A model generated the notes under the pieces. That model was not told the origin of the DNA. It searched no databases and saw only the letters and a list, made by a program, of their open reading frames with translations. A stretch of 64,000 nt of DNA from the NCBI RefSeq assembly GCF_003173715.1, contig NZ_CP029550.1, forward strand, positions 6,092,001 to 6,156,000, read 5' to 3'. Origin of the DNA: Methylobacterium durans (GTDB taxonomy: Bacteria > Pseudomonadota > Alphaproteobacteria > Rhizobiales > Beijerinckiaceae). Below, piece after piece: positions 10,395 to 19,117 of the stretch. The position numbers were made by a program, and so were the translations under genes. Each line of letters opens with the position of its first letter. The first letter of the stretch is position 1.

Positions 10395-11371
10395 GGTACC
10401 CAGCCCCTGAGAAGCTGGAGATCATCCGGCTGGTTGAGCAATCCCACCTGCCGGTGCGCCGCACCCTGGAGAAGCTCGGCATCACCCGATCGACGTTCTA
10501 CCGCTGGTACGACGCCTACCTGAGAGGCGGTCCCGAGGCATTGGCTGACCGACCATCCCGGCCCAGCCGGGTCTGGAACCGTCTACCGACAGAGATCCGC
10601 GAGCAGATCGTCGCCCTCGCGCTGGAGGAGCCGGAACTCAGCCCACGCGAACTGGCGGTGCGCTTCACCGACGAGCGGCGCTACTTCGTCTCGGAAGCCA
10701 GCGTCTACCGCCTGCTCAAGGCCCAGGACCTGATCACCAGCCCCGCTTACATCGTCGTCAAGGCCGCCGACGCGTTCCGCGACAAGACCACGGCGCCCAA
10801 CCAGCTCTGGCAGACCGACTTCACCTACCTGAAGGTTGTCGGCTGGGGCTGGTACTACCTGTCGACGGTGCTGGACGACTTCTCGCGCTTCATCGTGGCC
10901 TGGAAGCTCTGCGCCACGATGCAGGCCAGCGACGTCACCGCCACGCTCGATCTGGCGCTGACCGCGGCCGGGCTCGATCAGGTGCCGGTGGCGCATCGCC
11001 CGCGGCTGCTGACCGACAACGGATCGAGCTACGTCGCGGGTGACTTGGCGACATGGCTTGGCAGCCGAGGCATGACCCACATCCGCGGTGCGCCGCGCCA
11101 TCCCCAGACGCAGGGCAAGATCGAGCGCTGGCACCAGACGCTCAAGAACCGCATCCTGCTCGAACACGCCTACCTGCCGGGCGAGTTGGAGGCCCGGGTT
11201 GCCGCCTTCGTGGAGCACTACAACCACGTCCGAGCTCACGAGAGCCTGGGCAATCTCACCCCCGCTGACGTCTATCTCGGCCGCGGCGAGGGCATCCTGC
11301 GCGAGCGGGCGCAGATCAAGCGTCAGACCCTCATCGACCGCCGCTTGCGCCACCACGCGCGGGCTGCCTAA
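10391..11371 (+). CDS. IS3-family transposase OrfB, DDE catalytic subunit
   Basis: A 326-residue catalytic subunit. An N-terminal helix-turn-helix (LEKLGITRSTFYRWYDAYL) is followed by the rve integrase core. The three acidic residues appear in LWQTDFTYLK, RLLTDNGSSYV and GKIERWHQTLKNR, with the usual HPQTQGK block between the last two. All catalytic motifs are present, so the element could be active. It overlaps orfA by 4 bases. Confidence 0.92.
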   Translation: MRYPAPEKLEIIRLVEQSHLPVRRTLEKLGITRSTFYRWYDAYLRGGPEALADRPSRPSRVWNRLPTEIREQIVALALEEPELSPRELAVRFTDERRYFVSEASVYRLLKAQDLITSPAYIVVKAADAFRDKTTAPNQLWQTDFTYLKVVGWGWYYLSTVLDDFSRFIVAWKLCATMQASDVTATLDLALTAAGLDQVPVAHRPRLLTDNGSSYVAGDLATWLGSRGMTHIRGAPRHPQTQGKIERWHQTLKNRILLEHAYLPGELEARVAAFVEHYNHVRAHESLGNLTPADVYLGRGEGILRERAQIKRQTLIDRRLRHHARAA

Positions 11372-11607
11372 CCTCTCAACCCAGGTGGACCAGAGCCTCC
11401 GTTCCTGAGCGTCCCAGATCGTCTCAAATCATCTGACGACGGACACATCGGTGTCAGGAGGCGGCGATATAATCTTATCTTGGCGCACAAGGCTGATGTC
11501 GCAAAACTTTGTAGATGAGAAATCACAAAATCAGCCGTTCACGGGAGAAAAGAACGACGCCGCTTTAGCAAATCATTTCAATTACTTGTGTAAAGCCGCC
11601 ATCTTCA

Positions 11608-11850
11608 TCAATCCCAATCCTGGCTGTCGAGCTGACACGCTCCCCCCATCCGCTTCTCAATAGCAGTCATAACGTCATCCAGCGTGGGATGAAGATGCAT
11701 GATGCCAACCAGTTTACTGCCGCCATTCGGCAGAATTTCGAAAGTGCCAGACGAGGTAGACTTCTCAACCTTGCCAATGGGTCGGCCAAGGCGGTCCTTG
11801 AGTGTCCACTCAACACCGGCTGACCCGGTGGGGCTGAGAACGATATCCAT
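11608..11850 (-). CDS. Small hypothetical protein
   Basis: An 80-residue acidic protein with beta-strand-like stretches (GVEWTLKDRLGRPIGKVE, GTFEILPNGG) and a short helix (LDDVMTAIEKRMGG). The ATG has CAGGAAAA about 11 bases upstream. No family is recognised. It lies in a relatively AT-rich stretch between an IS3 element and IS debris, and the bases on both sides (11446-11607 and 11851-12253) show no other gene I can support. Confidence 0.5.
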   Translation of the reverse strand: MDIVLSPTGSAGVEWTLKDRLGRPIGKVEKSTSSGTFEILPNGGSKLVGIMHLHPTLDDVMTAIEKRMGGACQLDSQDWD

Positions 11851-12253
11851 GGCGCCAATTTTCCTGTGGGCGTAGGAGTGTATCTCCGTTCAGGTGTTCC
11901 GTCTCGCGCGGATGTGCAAAAATTTATTTGCCTAAGAGGCTATCTTTCCAGATCTAAGTGGCGCATGATAATTCACTGTCATGCAATTGATCGGCGGACT
12001 TTCTGCTGATACTCCCCATGCGCATGCGTCTGTGCTTGCGAAGGTAGATAAAACGCATGCTTCTTTTCTAGCTGCACAAAGTCCCCGCGAGTAGCAAATA
12101 GCATCCTAAGGTCGGCCTGCGGCAGCCGGAGGTTTAATTCTGAGTGCCTTCTTGCCCCACGTCAATCTATTCAACTTGCGAGATTTGGCGCAGAGATCAA
12201 GTCGCAAATTCGGCACCACCGTAATTTGACGTTCAAGACCAAGGATCGACAAA

Positions 12254-12385
12254 ATGGCACTTGAAAAGAAACGCGGCAATCGGGAAGCGAAAAAGCAAAA
12301 GAAGCCCGTTCCAAAGATTATCGCAGCAGCACCATCACTCAAGAACATTGTGAGCTCGGTTGTGAGATCTGCGAACAAGAAATAG
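12254..12385 (+). CDS. Short Lys-rich protein
   Basis: A 43-residue basic protein beginning MALEKKRGNREAKKQKK and continuing to a short amphipathic C-terminus. The KRGNREAKK opening resembles a small conserved family I associate with Rhizobiales. AAGGA lies about nine bases before the ATG. The function is unknown. An antisense frame over the same bases is a shadow. Confidence 0.6.
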   Translation: MALEKKRGNREAKKQKKPVPKIIAAAPSLKNIVSSVVRSANKK

Positions 12386-12459
12386 ACGATCGAGTTCGGT
12401 GAACGTTTGCAGCTTGTTGATCGACACGTCTAAAGCCAATGCATCGACGCAAGCCCTCT

Positions 12460-12740
12460 GCCTGACGTCCCCCTGTGGCTTTGGTTCGGCCTGAGTGCGA
12501 GTTTTCCGGTTTTGTGAGACCCTGACGGGAGGAGCAGAGCCGTGAAGAAGAGCAGATCGCCTTCGCGCCGAAGCAGGCCGAGACCGGAATGCCAGTCGCG
12601 GAGGCGCTGCGCCGGATGGGCATCTCCGAGCAGACGAACTACCGCTGGAAGAAGCTCTACGGTGGCCTCGGCACGAGCGAGTTGTGCCGGCTGAAACAGC
12701 TTGAGGAGAACCGCAAGCTCATTGACCTTAACGTCTACGA
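12460..12740 (+). pseudogene. Degenerate IS3-family (IS407-like) OrfA remnant
   Basis: Starting from about 12550 the frame reads EEEQIAFAPKQAETGMPVAE, then RRMGISEQTNYRWKKLYGGL and LKQLEENRKLI. These match the helix-turn-helix OrfA of IS407-type elements (EEQIAFALKQAE..., RWKKKYGG...). The start region is scrambled, and coding potential breaks down after NRKLI, so no intact OrfA or OrfB remains. The likely end sequence begins near 12460. Confidence 0.65.
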
Positions 12741-12870
12741 TGCAGCCGAGCAGCCCTGCCAGCTCCCATTCCACCGTGAGGCGAGTGCACCTTGACCCGC
12801 AGGGTTGGAACTTGGAGCCGTGCCCTAGCCTTGAACGTCCGCGTCGGGGCGCACTCAGTGAGGTCGCTCC

Positions 12871-13284
12871 ATGTGGCGTTTAACTGCTGCCCTTCTCAGC
12901 CTCGCGAGGCTTCTAATAACTCTCGTTGCGACGCTGACTACCAAATATAAATTACTGTCTCCATCAGCACACGCAGTTGAACTTAGCCGTCAGGCCGCCA
13001 GAGAGAAGGAAGGAGGCAAATTTCAAAATAATGACATATACGGCATGGACAAATTTGAGCAAAAATATTCTGAAGCAGTAAAATTGCTTGAATGCCGATT
13101 GGATCAGAGGCTTCCGAGCGGTTACAACGCGAAACTCGATCCCGAAGAAAGATATATTTATACTCATGGGGTCAGGCGCGTGGATGATGTAGATAAGATA
13201 TCTACCGTCATTGCGAAGGCATTGCAGGAAGGAGCAACAATTTCCGAGGCTGCGGACGCCGGTGCGGTCAGTGTCGGCCTCTGA
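12871..13284 (+). CDS. Hypothetical membrane-anchored protein, paralogue of the one at 52462-52830
   Basis: A 137-residue protein with an N-terminal hydrophobic helix (LTAALLSLARLLITLVATL) and a soluble C-terminal domain. That domain aligns with the protein at 52462-52830: both have a K-F/Y...A...L..R.D...P..Y/F.A+L pattern, then VDxxSTxIAxALxxGAT, and end in EAADAGAVSVGL versus EAAEAGAASIGI. The shared ending defines a small paralogous family. The gene is more AT-rich than its neighbours, which suggests transfer. Confidence 0.65.
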   Translation: MWRLTAALLSLARLLITLVATLTTKYKLLSPSAHAVELSRQAAREKEGGKFQNNDIYGMDKFEQKYSEAVKLLECRLDQRLPSGYNAKLDPEERYIYTHGVRRVDDVDKISTVIAKALQEGATISEAADAGAVSVGL

Positions 13285-13784
13285 AGACGGGCTCCGCGAT
13301 TGCCGGCACAATCCAAGAAGTGCTGCAGTCGGGAGCTACCACACCGACGCACGAGGCGTAGCCAGTGCTTCACGACCTCACGTAGGGCTTGTGGGCACTC
13401 AGGATTGTCTCAGGTCCAAGGTGAAGGGCGCCGTGCGGATGCGCAGGGGCCGCAAGGTCATCCTCAATCTGCCGCAGCCCCCATCTGTCTCGCTGACGTC
13501 TCGATCAAACCTTGCCCCCAGCCGAAAGAAAGTTCTGCAAAAATAGCAGCGCTTCCATCTCCAATGGACAAAGATTTATATATTTTTGAAAAACATACTC
13601 CGCTCGGTTGCAAATTTTTCCTTGATCACATAGATAATAGATATCGATCTTAAGCCAGATATCCGGCCGTGCCGCCTGATCGACGCGTGATCTGCATTTC
13701 TTCCTTATTTCGATAATAAGCGACTGAGCGCGTGCCCGCATGCGCTTGCCATACCCTTTTGCTTAGCAAGATGCGGAAATACCT

Positions 13785-13994
13785 ATGAATACCGGCAATG
13801 TGAAATGGTCTAACGAGCGCAAGAGCCTCGGCTTCATTTAGCCAGAGGACGGCAGCAAGGACGTATTCGTCCACATCTCGGCGGTCGAGCGCGCCGGGAT
13901 GCAGAGCCTGAATGAAGGTCAGAAGGGCTCCTACCAGATGGAGACGGATCGCCACTCGGGTAAGCAGTCGGCCGGCAACCTGAAAGCCGCCTAA
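13785..13994 (+). pseudogene. Cold-shock protein pseudogene with internal amber codon
   Basis: The frame would encode a 69-residue CspA-type RNA chaperone: MNTGNVKWSNERKSLGFI, stop, [19 protein letters not shown] and [11 protein letters not shown]. Codon 19 (13839-13841) is TAG where the family has Gln (GFIQPDDG). The RNP1 motif KGFGFI is changed to KSLGFI, and Phe after the first Trp is Ser, so key nucleic-acid contacts are lost as well. RNP2 VFVHISA is intact. The gene precedes a DUF6481-type gene, as intact csp genes often do. Confidence 0.82.
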
Positions 13995-14097
13995 AGCCCG
14001 ACGTTTCTGCTCCGAGCGCCGAACCCGCTCCGATCTCGGAACGGCTTCTGTCACTACTTGCCATCCGCGCACAGCCGCGATGCCATAAGGATTTTAC

Positions 14098-14460
14098 GTG
14101 AGTCAATTCAAAGCCAACCAACTCGTTGATCGTCTTGAGGCCGCCGCGAAGGCGCGCCAAGCCACGGTCGCACGGTTGCGAGTACGTCCTGCCGCCGGCG
14201 ATCCGGCCGTGCTCGCTCGTCAATCCGCGCGACGCGCGATCATCCAGGCCCGTGAGGTTCGCACCAACGAGCGAAAGTTGGCTCGTCTCGCAACCGAAGC
14301 TCAGCGCGAGGCTGAGGCGCTTGCTGCGCGGGAACGGGAGGCAGCTGAAGCTGCCCGTCAGGATGCGGAGAAACTGGAGCGTCAGGTCGCGCTCGCTGCC
14401 GAGCAGAAGGCGGCCTGGGACGCGCGCTTCGCTGCCCCCAAAGCGAGAGTGCGCCGGTAG
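14098..14460 (+). CDS. DUF6481-like coiled-coil protein
   Basis: A 120-residue, highly charged, Ala/Arg/Glu-rich helical protein. It begins SQFKANQLVDRLEAAAKARQ, continues DPAVLARQSARRAI and a long coiled coil (AQREAEALAAREREAAEA), and ends in WDARFAAPKARVRR. This order matches the DUF6481 family, which commonly lies beside cold-shock genes in Rhizobiales; here the neighbour is a csp pseudogene. The GTG start has AAGGA about eight bases upstream. The function is unknown. Confidence 0.72.
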   Translation: MSQFKANQLVDRLEAAAKARQATVARLRVRPAAGDPAVLARQSARRAIIQAREVRTNERKLARLATEAQREAEALAAREREAAEAARQDAEKLERQVALAAEQKAAWDARFAAPKARVRR

Positions 14461-14503
14461 TGCGGCCACGTTCCGCGGAGTGGCCAGATCAGGAGAATTG
14501 CAG

Positions 14504-14704
14504 ATGTCTCACAAATTCAAGATTGGTCAGCGGGTGCGGCAGGTCCAGCGGTATGGTTCCGCTGATCGCGGGAGTGCTGTTGGCAGCACTGTTGAGATCG
14601 TGCGGCTCATGCCGGAGGAGCGTTCGGGCGAGCCAGCGTACCGAGTAAAATCGGCCACCGGTGAGCGCGCCGTTCTGGAAGGCGAACTCGCCCTCGTCTC
14701 GTAA
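14504..14704 (+). CDS. Small conserved hypothetical protein
   Basis: A 66-residue, probably all-beta protein: MSHKFKIGQRVRQVQRYG, then VEIVRLMPEERSGEPAYRV and ERAVLEGELALVS. The pattern of a short KIGQRV strand, then an EPAYRVK strand, is common in small Rhizobiales proteins of unknown role. AGGAGAATTGCAG precedes the ATG at 14504, making it a better start than the upstream in-frame ones. Confidence 0.68.
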   Translation: MSHKFKIGQRVRQVQRYGSADRGSAVGSTVEIVRLMPEERSGEPAYRVKSATGERAVLEGELALVS

Positions 14705-14745
14705 GCGGGGAGATGCCAACTCAGGATGTCAAGGAGGAGCCCCCG

Positions 14746-15012
14746 ATGACGGCCGACCGGAGAGAGCTCTACGCCAGCCGCAATGGAGATCAGTGGTTCC
14801 TGGCCCGGAGCGCCACGACAGGCAGCCCTGTCGTCTTGCAAGTGCCAAATCAGCCATCCGGCGGACGGCCAACCGAGATCGAGCTCGGCTCCTTCCTCGT
14901 CGGAGGTGGTGGCCCGGAGCATCAGGAGCTTCTCCGCCTGATCGGGACGCTAATCGAGGGCACATCCTTCGGGGACGCGCCTGCAGGACCCTCACATTGG
15001 GCTCCCACGTGA
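14746..15012 (+). CDS. Small conserved hypothetical protein
   Basis: An 88-residue protein. MTADRRELYASRNGDQWFLA, then PVVLQVPNQPSGG and EIELGSFLVGGGGPEHQELL, form a recognisable conserved layout without known function. AAGGAGGAG is correctly spaced before the ATG at 14746, which is preferred to the upstream in-frame start at 14713. It follows the previous gene closely on the same strand. Confidence 0.65.
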   Translation: MTADRRELYASRNGDQWFLARSATTGSPVVLQVPNQPSGGRPTEIELGSFLVGGGGPEHQELLRLIGTLIEGTSFGDAPAGPSHWAPT

Positions 15013-15110
15013 TGCTTGCTGCGCGCCGTAGCAACTATCTTGAGGGCGCTTTGTCTGACGCAATCCCTTTCAACAGCCGATGATGCGACCCCCCGGCCGG
15101 TAGGCAAGCT

Positions 15111-15437
15111 ATGTCGGAATGGCAACCGATCGAAACAGCCCCGCGCGATGACACATGGCTCTTGCTGAGCGGCGGTACAGTCGATTGGGCCGAATACGCC
15201 TTCGGAATCACCTGCCCTCTCGTTGTTGTGGCCTGTCGCAGGAGCGAGGAATGGATCGTCTCTCTGGCAGACAGCGGGTACATGCTTACGCGGTATAAGG
15301 ACCCGACCCATTGGATGCCCCTCCCGCTAACGCCCTACTCAGATGATGCACCGACACAGATCAATGAGGGGGCGCTCACTGTGCCAGAGAGATCGAGGAT
15401 ATACGTGAAGCCACGCCACGCCCGCCGCGGGCCGTAG
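15111..15437 (+). CDS. DUF551-like protein
   Basis: A 108-residue protein beginning MSEWQPIETAPRDDTWLLL and containing YKDPTHWMPLPLTP. The WQPIETAPRD opening and the PTHWMPLP block are the hallmarks of DUF551-type proteins, often found in phages and mobile regions. The role is unknown. The C-terminal 30 residues are unrelated to the family core. Confidence 0.68.
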   Translation: MSEWQPIETAPRDDTWLLLSGGTVDWAEYAFGITCPLVVVACRRSEEWIVSLADSGYMLTRYKDPTHWMPLPLTPYSDDAPTQINEGALTVPERSRIYVKPRHARRGP

Positions 15438-15440
15438 GGT

Positions 15441-15662
15441 TCAGGTGGCTGTAATGGGGACCGCTTCAATCCTCCAGGCCGCAACCATCTCATCGAGGGC
15501 AGCCTTGCCGGCGAGACGCGCCTCCTCGAAGGTGGAGTAGGCAATCAGCGACTGTTTCCCCCCGATTCCCCCTCGATGCCGGACGGCCCACGAGAAGGTG
15601 CTGCGGGGAGGCTTGTCTGCCGATACGGTTATCGTGAACGGATGCGCGAGAGCCTTTTGCAT
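15441..15662 (-). CDS. Small conserved hypothetical protein
   Basis: A 73-residue protein with PFTITVSADKPPRSTFSWAV, a short beta segment, and a helix (YSTFEEARLAGKAALDEMV). The beta-beta-alpha layout is seen in small Methylobacterium proteins of unknown function. It is convergent with the DUF551-like gene, with three bases between their stops. Confidence 0.55.
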   Translation of the reverse strand: MQKALAHPFTITVSADKPPRSTFSWAVRHRGGIGGKQSLIAYSTFEEARLAGKAALDEMVAAWRIEAVPITAT

Positions 15663-15782
15663 GCCCTCGCTATATCACAGATCAAACGGGCCTCTAACGC
15701 GACGCAGCGATATTGTGCTCGGCGGAAGAGACTGTGAGGGTCCCCCGGATCTTGGTCCGGCCGAAGGGTGAGCCTCCGGGTC

Positions 15783-16040
15783 TCATGGAGCTGCCCCGAT
15801 TTGTGGTCCAGGGCCTATGCAAGTTTTCGGGCACTGACAGCTTGGTTGGCGAAGGCTCGGGGCGTCAAGCCGCCCAGGGCCGTGTGGGGTCGGTCCTCAT
15901 TGTAGTGGCACCTCCAGTCCTCGATCCGCTCGCGCGCATCGGCCAGCGACAGGAACCACGAGGCGTTCAGGCACTCCGCCCGTAAGCGGCCATTGAACGC
16001 CTCGATGTAGGCGTTGTCGGTCGGCTTGCTCAGACGCGGC
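15783..16040 (-). pseudogene. 3' remnant of an IS3-family OrfB transposase
   Basis: Only the C-terminal part of the integrase core remains: KPTDNAYIEAFNGRLRAECL, then WFLSLADARERIEDWRCHYN and DRPHTALGGLTPRAFANQ, with stop at 15815. The final catalytic Glu (YIEAFNG) is visible but the rest of the core is gone. A GGACCACAAATCGGGGCAGCT-like end lies near 15783-15805. The 5' side is fused directly to a decayed VOC-family gene. Confidence 0.8.
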
Positions 16041-16231
16041 CGGGGTCTCGGTGAACGCAAAGAATTGCTCGCCAATTTCGCGGAAGGCCAATTCCCCGCC
16101 CGGCCACGCAGCGTATCCGACAAGATCGCGCCGTCAAAGGACTGCGCCGCTTCTAGGTCGCCCACCTCCAGCGCGACGTGATTCATGCCGACGAGGCGCG
16201 GCCTGCGGACCGCCTCCGTCGGCTGCTCCAT
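16041..16231 (-). pseudogene. Glyoxalase/VOC-family remnant, frameshifted and truncated
   Basis: The N-terminus reads GMNHVALEVGDLEAAQSF, a typical first strand-helix of a VOC-superfamily protein. A frame change then leads to LAFREIGEQFFAFTET, matching the second strand pair, and the sequence runs into the IS remnant at about 16040. Thus only about 60 codons remain. The position after EIGEQFFAF is where intact homologues would carry the metal-binding and substrate loops. Confidence 0.65.
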
Positions 16232-16241
16232 CGTGCCGCCC

Positions 16242-16451
16242 CTATCGCAGGCTCGGGGACTCGCCGGGCTTCAGGTGGCGTTCCTCACCGTCTGGACCGC
16301 CAAGCGCGACATGCGAGTTCAGGCGGTCCAAGTGGTCGAAGACGTGCTCGAGGGCGGCCGTGACGGCCTGCTCAAAGGCGGCGCCTCCTTTTCCCTGGGC
16401 CGCCTTGAGGGCGCTGAGCAGTTCGCGGTGCTTGTCGGTGTCGCTCGACAT
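16242..16451 (-). CDS. Small hypothetical protein
   Basis: A 69-residue protein, MSSDTDKHRELLSALKAAQG then AAFEQAVTAALEHVFDHLDR, probably helical. GAGGAAC lies about nine bases before the ATG. It sits about 100 bases downstream of the hybrid histidine kinase on the same strand and could share its transcript. No family is recognised. Confidence 0.55.
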   Translation of the reverse strand: MSSDTDKHRELLSALKAAQGKGGAAFEQAVTAALEHVFDHLDRLNSHVALGGPDGEERHLKPGESPSLR

Positions 16452-16557
16452 GGCGGTGTTCCTCGCTGCCGGCCGCAGCGCCGGCTCAGTGAGCCAAGTC
16501 CGCTCGCCGACCCCGGTTCCTGGCCGGCCATCCCGACGTTCGCGGGGGTGTCGGCGC

Positions 16558-18975
16558 TCAGCCGAGGACGACCCGGAGCTTATTGGCGAGCTCGTCTCGC
16601 TGGTAGGGCTTGCTGAGGAGCGGCAGGTCGGCCGGCACGCCCTGCTCGTCGAGAGCCGTGCCGGTGTAGCCGGAGGCCAGCAGAACGCGTACTCCAGGCC
16701 GGAGACGGCGTGCCTCGACCGAGAGCTGCACCCCGTTCATGCCGCCGGGCATCACCACGTCCGAGAACAGGATGTCGATCCGCTCCGGCCCGCGCAGGCG
16801 CTCCAGGGCCTCGGAGGCCCGCGTCGCGGTCAGCGTCCGGTAGCCGAGCTCGCCCAGGCTCTCGACCGCCATCTCCAGCACCGCCGGCTCGTCCTCGACC
16901 ACCAGGACCACCTCGCCCGAGGCGGCGCGCCGCAGCGGCAGCGGGCCGTCGGGCCGGCTCTCCACCGCCTTCTCGGCCGAGCGCGGCAGGTAGAGCTCAA
17001 CCGAGGTGCCTCGGCCCACCTCGCTCTTGATCTGCGCATGCCCCCCGGCCTGTCGCACGAAGCCGTAGACCTGGCTCAGGCCGAGGCCGGTACCCTTGCC
17101 GACATCCTTGGTGGTGAAGAACGGCTCGAATGCGCGAGCGAGCGTGCCGGCATCCATGCCCTGTCCGGTGTCCGAGACGGAGACGAGCACGTAGGCACCG
17201 GGCCGCAGGTCCGGCCGCTCCGCGATCTCCTGCGCGTCCAGGTGCGCGTTGCAGGTCTTCACCGTCAGGCTACCCCCGCCGGGCATCGCGTCGCGTGCGT
17301 TCACCGCGAGGTTGAGCACCGCGCTCTCGAACTGGCCAGGGTCGAGCCGCACCGGGTCGAGGCTCGCATCGAGGTCGAGCCGCACCTCGACGGCCTCGCC
17401 GACCGCGCGCTGCAGAAGGGCCCGGAAGTCCTTGAGCAGGCGATTCGGGTTGACCGTCTCCGGCCGCAGCACCTGCCGGCGCGAAAAGGACAGCAGCTTC
17501 TCGGTGACTTCGGCCCCGCGCTTGGCCGCGGTCATCGCCGAGGCCGCGAGGCGTTCCACGCGCTGCGCGTTGTCGGGCTTGCGCACGATCATGTCGAGAT
17601 TGCCCACGATGATGGTCAGCAGGTTGTTGAAATCGTGGGCGACGCCGCCGGTCAGCTGCCCGATGGCCTCCAACTTCTGGGCTTGGTTCAGGCGCTCCTC
17701 GGCCTCGTGCTGCTGCGTCGTGTCCATGACGATGCCGGCGATTGTCCGCACCCCTCCTGCTTCGTCGACGTAGGCCTTGCCACGCAGCGCGATCCAGCGA
17801 GTCGCGCCATCGTCGGCCCGCTGGATCCGGCAGCGCAGGTCGAGGCGCTCGGTTGCGCCGACCCCGTTGAGGGCCGCCCGAACGTGCGTCCGGTCCTCGG
17901 GCACGACGTGTCGGAAGAACGTCTCGGCATCCCACTGAGTGACGGGCTCGCGATAGCCAAAGATCGCGTCGTAGCGCGGCGTCCGGCGCGAAGTTCCCTT
18001 GCGTAGATCGAGCTCCCAGTCGCCCATCTCGGCAGCTTCGAGCGCCAGGGCGAGATTGTCGCGCGCCAGTTGCAGCTCCGCCCGCCGCGCCTCACGCTCC
18101 TGTGCCGCCGCCTCGGCCCGGGCGTAGAGGAAGTCGACCTCACGCAGATAGACCCCAAGCAGGATGAAGCCTGCGACGAGCGCCTCCAGCCGTCCCGCGA
18201 ACCAGCCGACCGTGCCGCGCGCCGCCCCCGGCAGGGTGACCATGTTGTCGAACACGAGCAGGAGCAGCGAGACGGCCAGCCAAAGCTGCAGCACGGTGCG
18301 CAGGCGCGTGGTCCAGCACAGCACCGCGAGGGCGAGCACCGTCAGAGAGACGACGGCCGGACCGACGCCCGAGGTCGTCAGCAGCCAGTAGTCGTCGCCC
18401 TCCACGCTCTTCGGCAGGAGGTGGACGTAACGGGTGACCACCACCGCCGTGAGTGCGGCGGCCGCCACGGTCCCGGCGACCGCGAGCCAACCGAACCTGT
18501 TCACGAGCGACGGCGGCACCGAACGGCCGCGCCCATCGCCCTCCATGATGGCGTAGGGCAGCGCGAAAAGCGGGGGACCGACGTGCCAGAAGGTCCAGAG
18601 CCAGGTCGTGGTGTCGGGACCGGAGCCCAGAAGGCGTCCCGGCGCGAGGACGTTGGGGAACGACAGCATCTGCAGGAGCACGATCAGCGTCACGTAAAGG
18701 CTGCCGGTCCCGAGCACGAGCAGCGGCACCGAGCGGGTGCGTCGATACTGAGTGAGGAAGAGGTAGGTGGTCAGGCTGTAGACCACGATCAGGGCCGATT
18801 GGTAGACGGGCACGAAGCCCGGCATCGGCCACATGGGCCGGCTCGCGAACGGAAGGAGCGCGAGCGTGACCGCGCCGAAGGCGAGGCTGATGAAGGCGGC
18901 GAGCCGGCGTTGCGTGCGACCGGCCCGCGCCGTCGCGAGGGTTTCGAGCGTCGGCGGCGTGCTCACGCTCATCAT
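16558..18975 (-). CDS. Hybrid sensor histidine kinase with MASE4-like membrane sensor, PAS and receiver domains
   Basis: About 805 residues. The first ~270 residues hold multiple membrane segments of MASE4 type (AAFISLAFGAVTLALLPFAS, then FVPVYQSALIVVYSLTTYLF). A coiled linker and a PAS domain (LALEAAEMGDWELDLRKG ... GIVMDTTQQHEAEERL) follow. The HisKA box is LTGGVAHDFNNLL with the phospho-acceptor His; NLAVNARDAMPGGG, SDTGQGMD and GTGLGLSQVYGF are the ATP-binding N, G1 and G2 boxes. The C-terminal receiver has VVEDEP, the acceptor Asp in LFSDVVMPGGMNG, and LSKPY. GGAG precedes ATG 18975. No dedicated downstream response regulator is nearby. Confidence 0.9.
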   Translation of the reverse strand: MMSVSTPPTLETLATARAGRTQRRLAAFISLAFGAVTLALLPFASRPMWPMPGFVPVYQSALIVVYSLTTYLFLTQYRRTRSVPLLVLGTGSLYVTLIVLLQMLSFPNVLAPGRLLGSGPDTTTWLWTFWHVGPPLFALPYAIMEGDGRGRSVPPSLVNRFGWLAVAGTVAAAALTAVVVTRYVHLLPKSVEGDDYWLLTTSGVGPAVVSLTVLALAVLCWTTRLRTVLQLWLAVSLLLLVFDNMVTLPGAARGTVGWFAGRLEALVAGFILLGVYLREVDFLYARAEAAAQEREARRAELQLARDNLALALEAAEMGDWELDLRKGTSRRTPRYDAIFGYREPVTQWDAETFFRHVVPEDRTHVRAALNGVGATERLDLRCRIQRADDGATRWIALRGKAYVDEAGGVRTIAGIVMDTTQQHEAEERLNQAQKLEAIGQLTGGVAHDFNNLLTIIVGNLDMIVRKPDNAQRVERLAASAMTAAKRGAEVTEKLLSFSRRQVLRPETVNPNRLLKDFRALLQRAVGEAVEVRLDLDASLDPVRLDPGQFESAVLNLAVNARDAMPGGGSLTVKTCNAHLDAQEIAERPDLRPGAYVLVSVSDTGQGMDAGTLARAFEPFFTTKDVGKGTGLGLSQVYGFVRQAGGHAQIKSEVGRGTSVELYLPRSAEKAVESRPDGPLPLRRAASGEVVLVVEDEPAVLEMAVESLGELGYRTLTATRASEALERLRGPERIDILFSDVVMPGGMNGVQLSVEARRLRPGVRVLLASGYTGTALDEQGVPADLPLLSKPYQRDELANKLRVVLG

Positions 18976-19117
18976 GTGCTCCGTGACGAAGCGCGATGGC
19001 TGACCGTGCCGGTAAGTCGCTCGCGAGGCGCAGGGATACCATGCCAAACCGCCCGCGTCGCCGTCTCCCAATCCGACTGCGCTTCTATGAACCATCCGTG
19101 TGGTGGGCCGCTCCGCT

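Larger units (their letters stand above)
9936..11445 (+). mobile_element. IS3-family insertion sequence
   Basis: About 1.51 kb bounded by imperfect inverted repeats: TGTCCGCCGTCAG...TGAGAC on the left and the complement of TGTCCGTCGTCAG...TGAGAC on the right. The flanks carry a 3-bp direct repeat CAT (9933-9935 and 11446-11448), the target duplication size expected for IS3. It contains overlapping orfA and orfB with an A7 run near the end of orfA, and appears complete. Confidence 0.85.

Noticed and set aside
11451..11663. 70-codon plus ORF right after the IS3 end
   Set aside because: Begins at the IS boundary without a ribosome-binding site, and the residues show no motif; antisense to a better candidate at 11608-11850.
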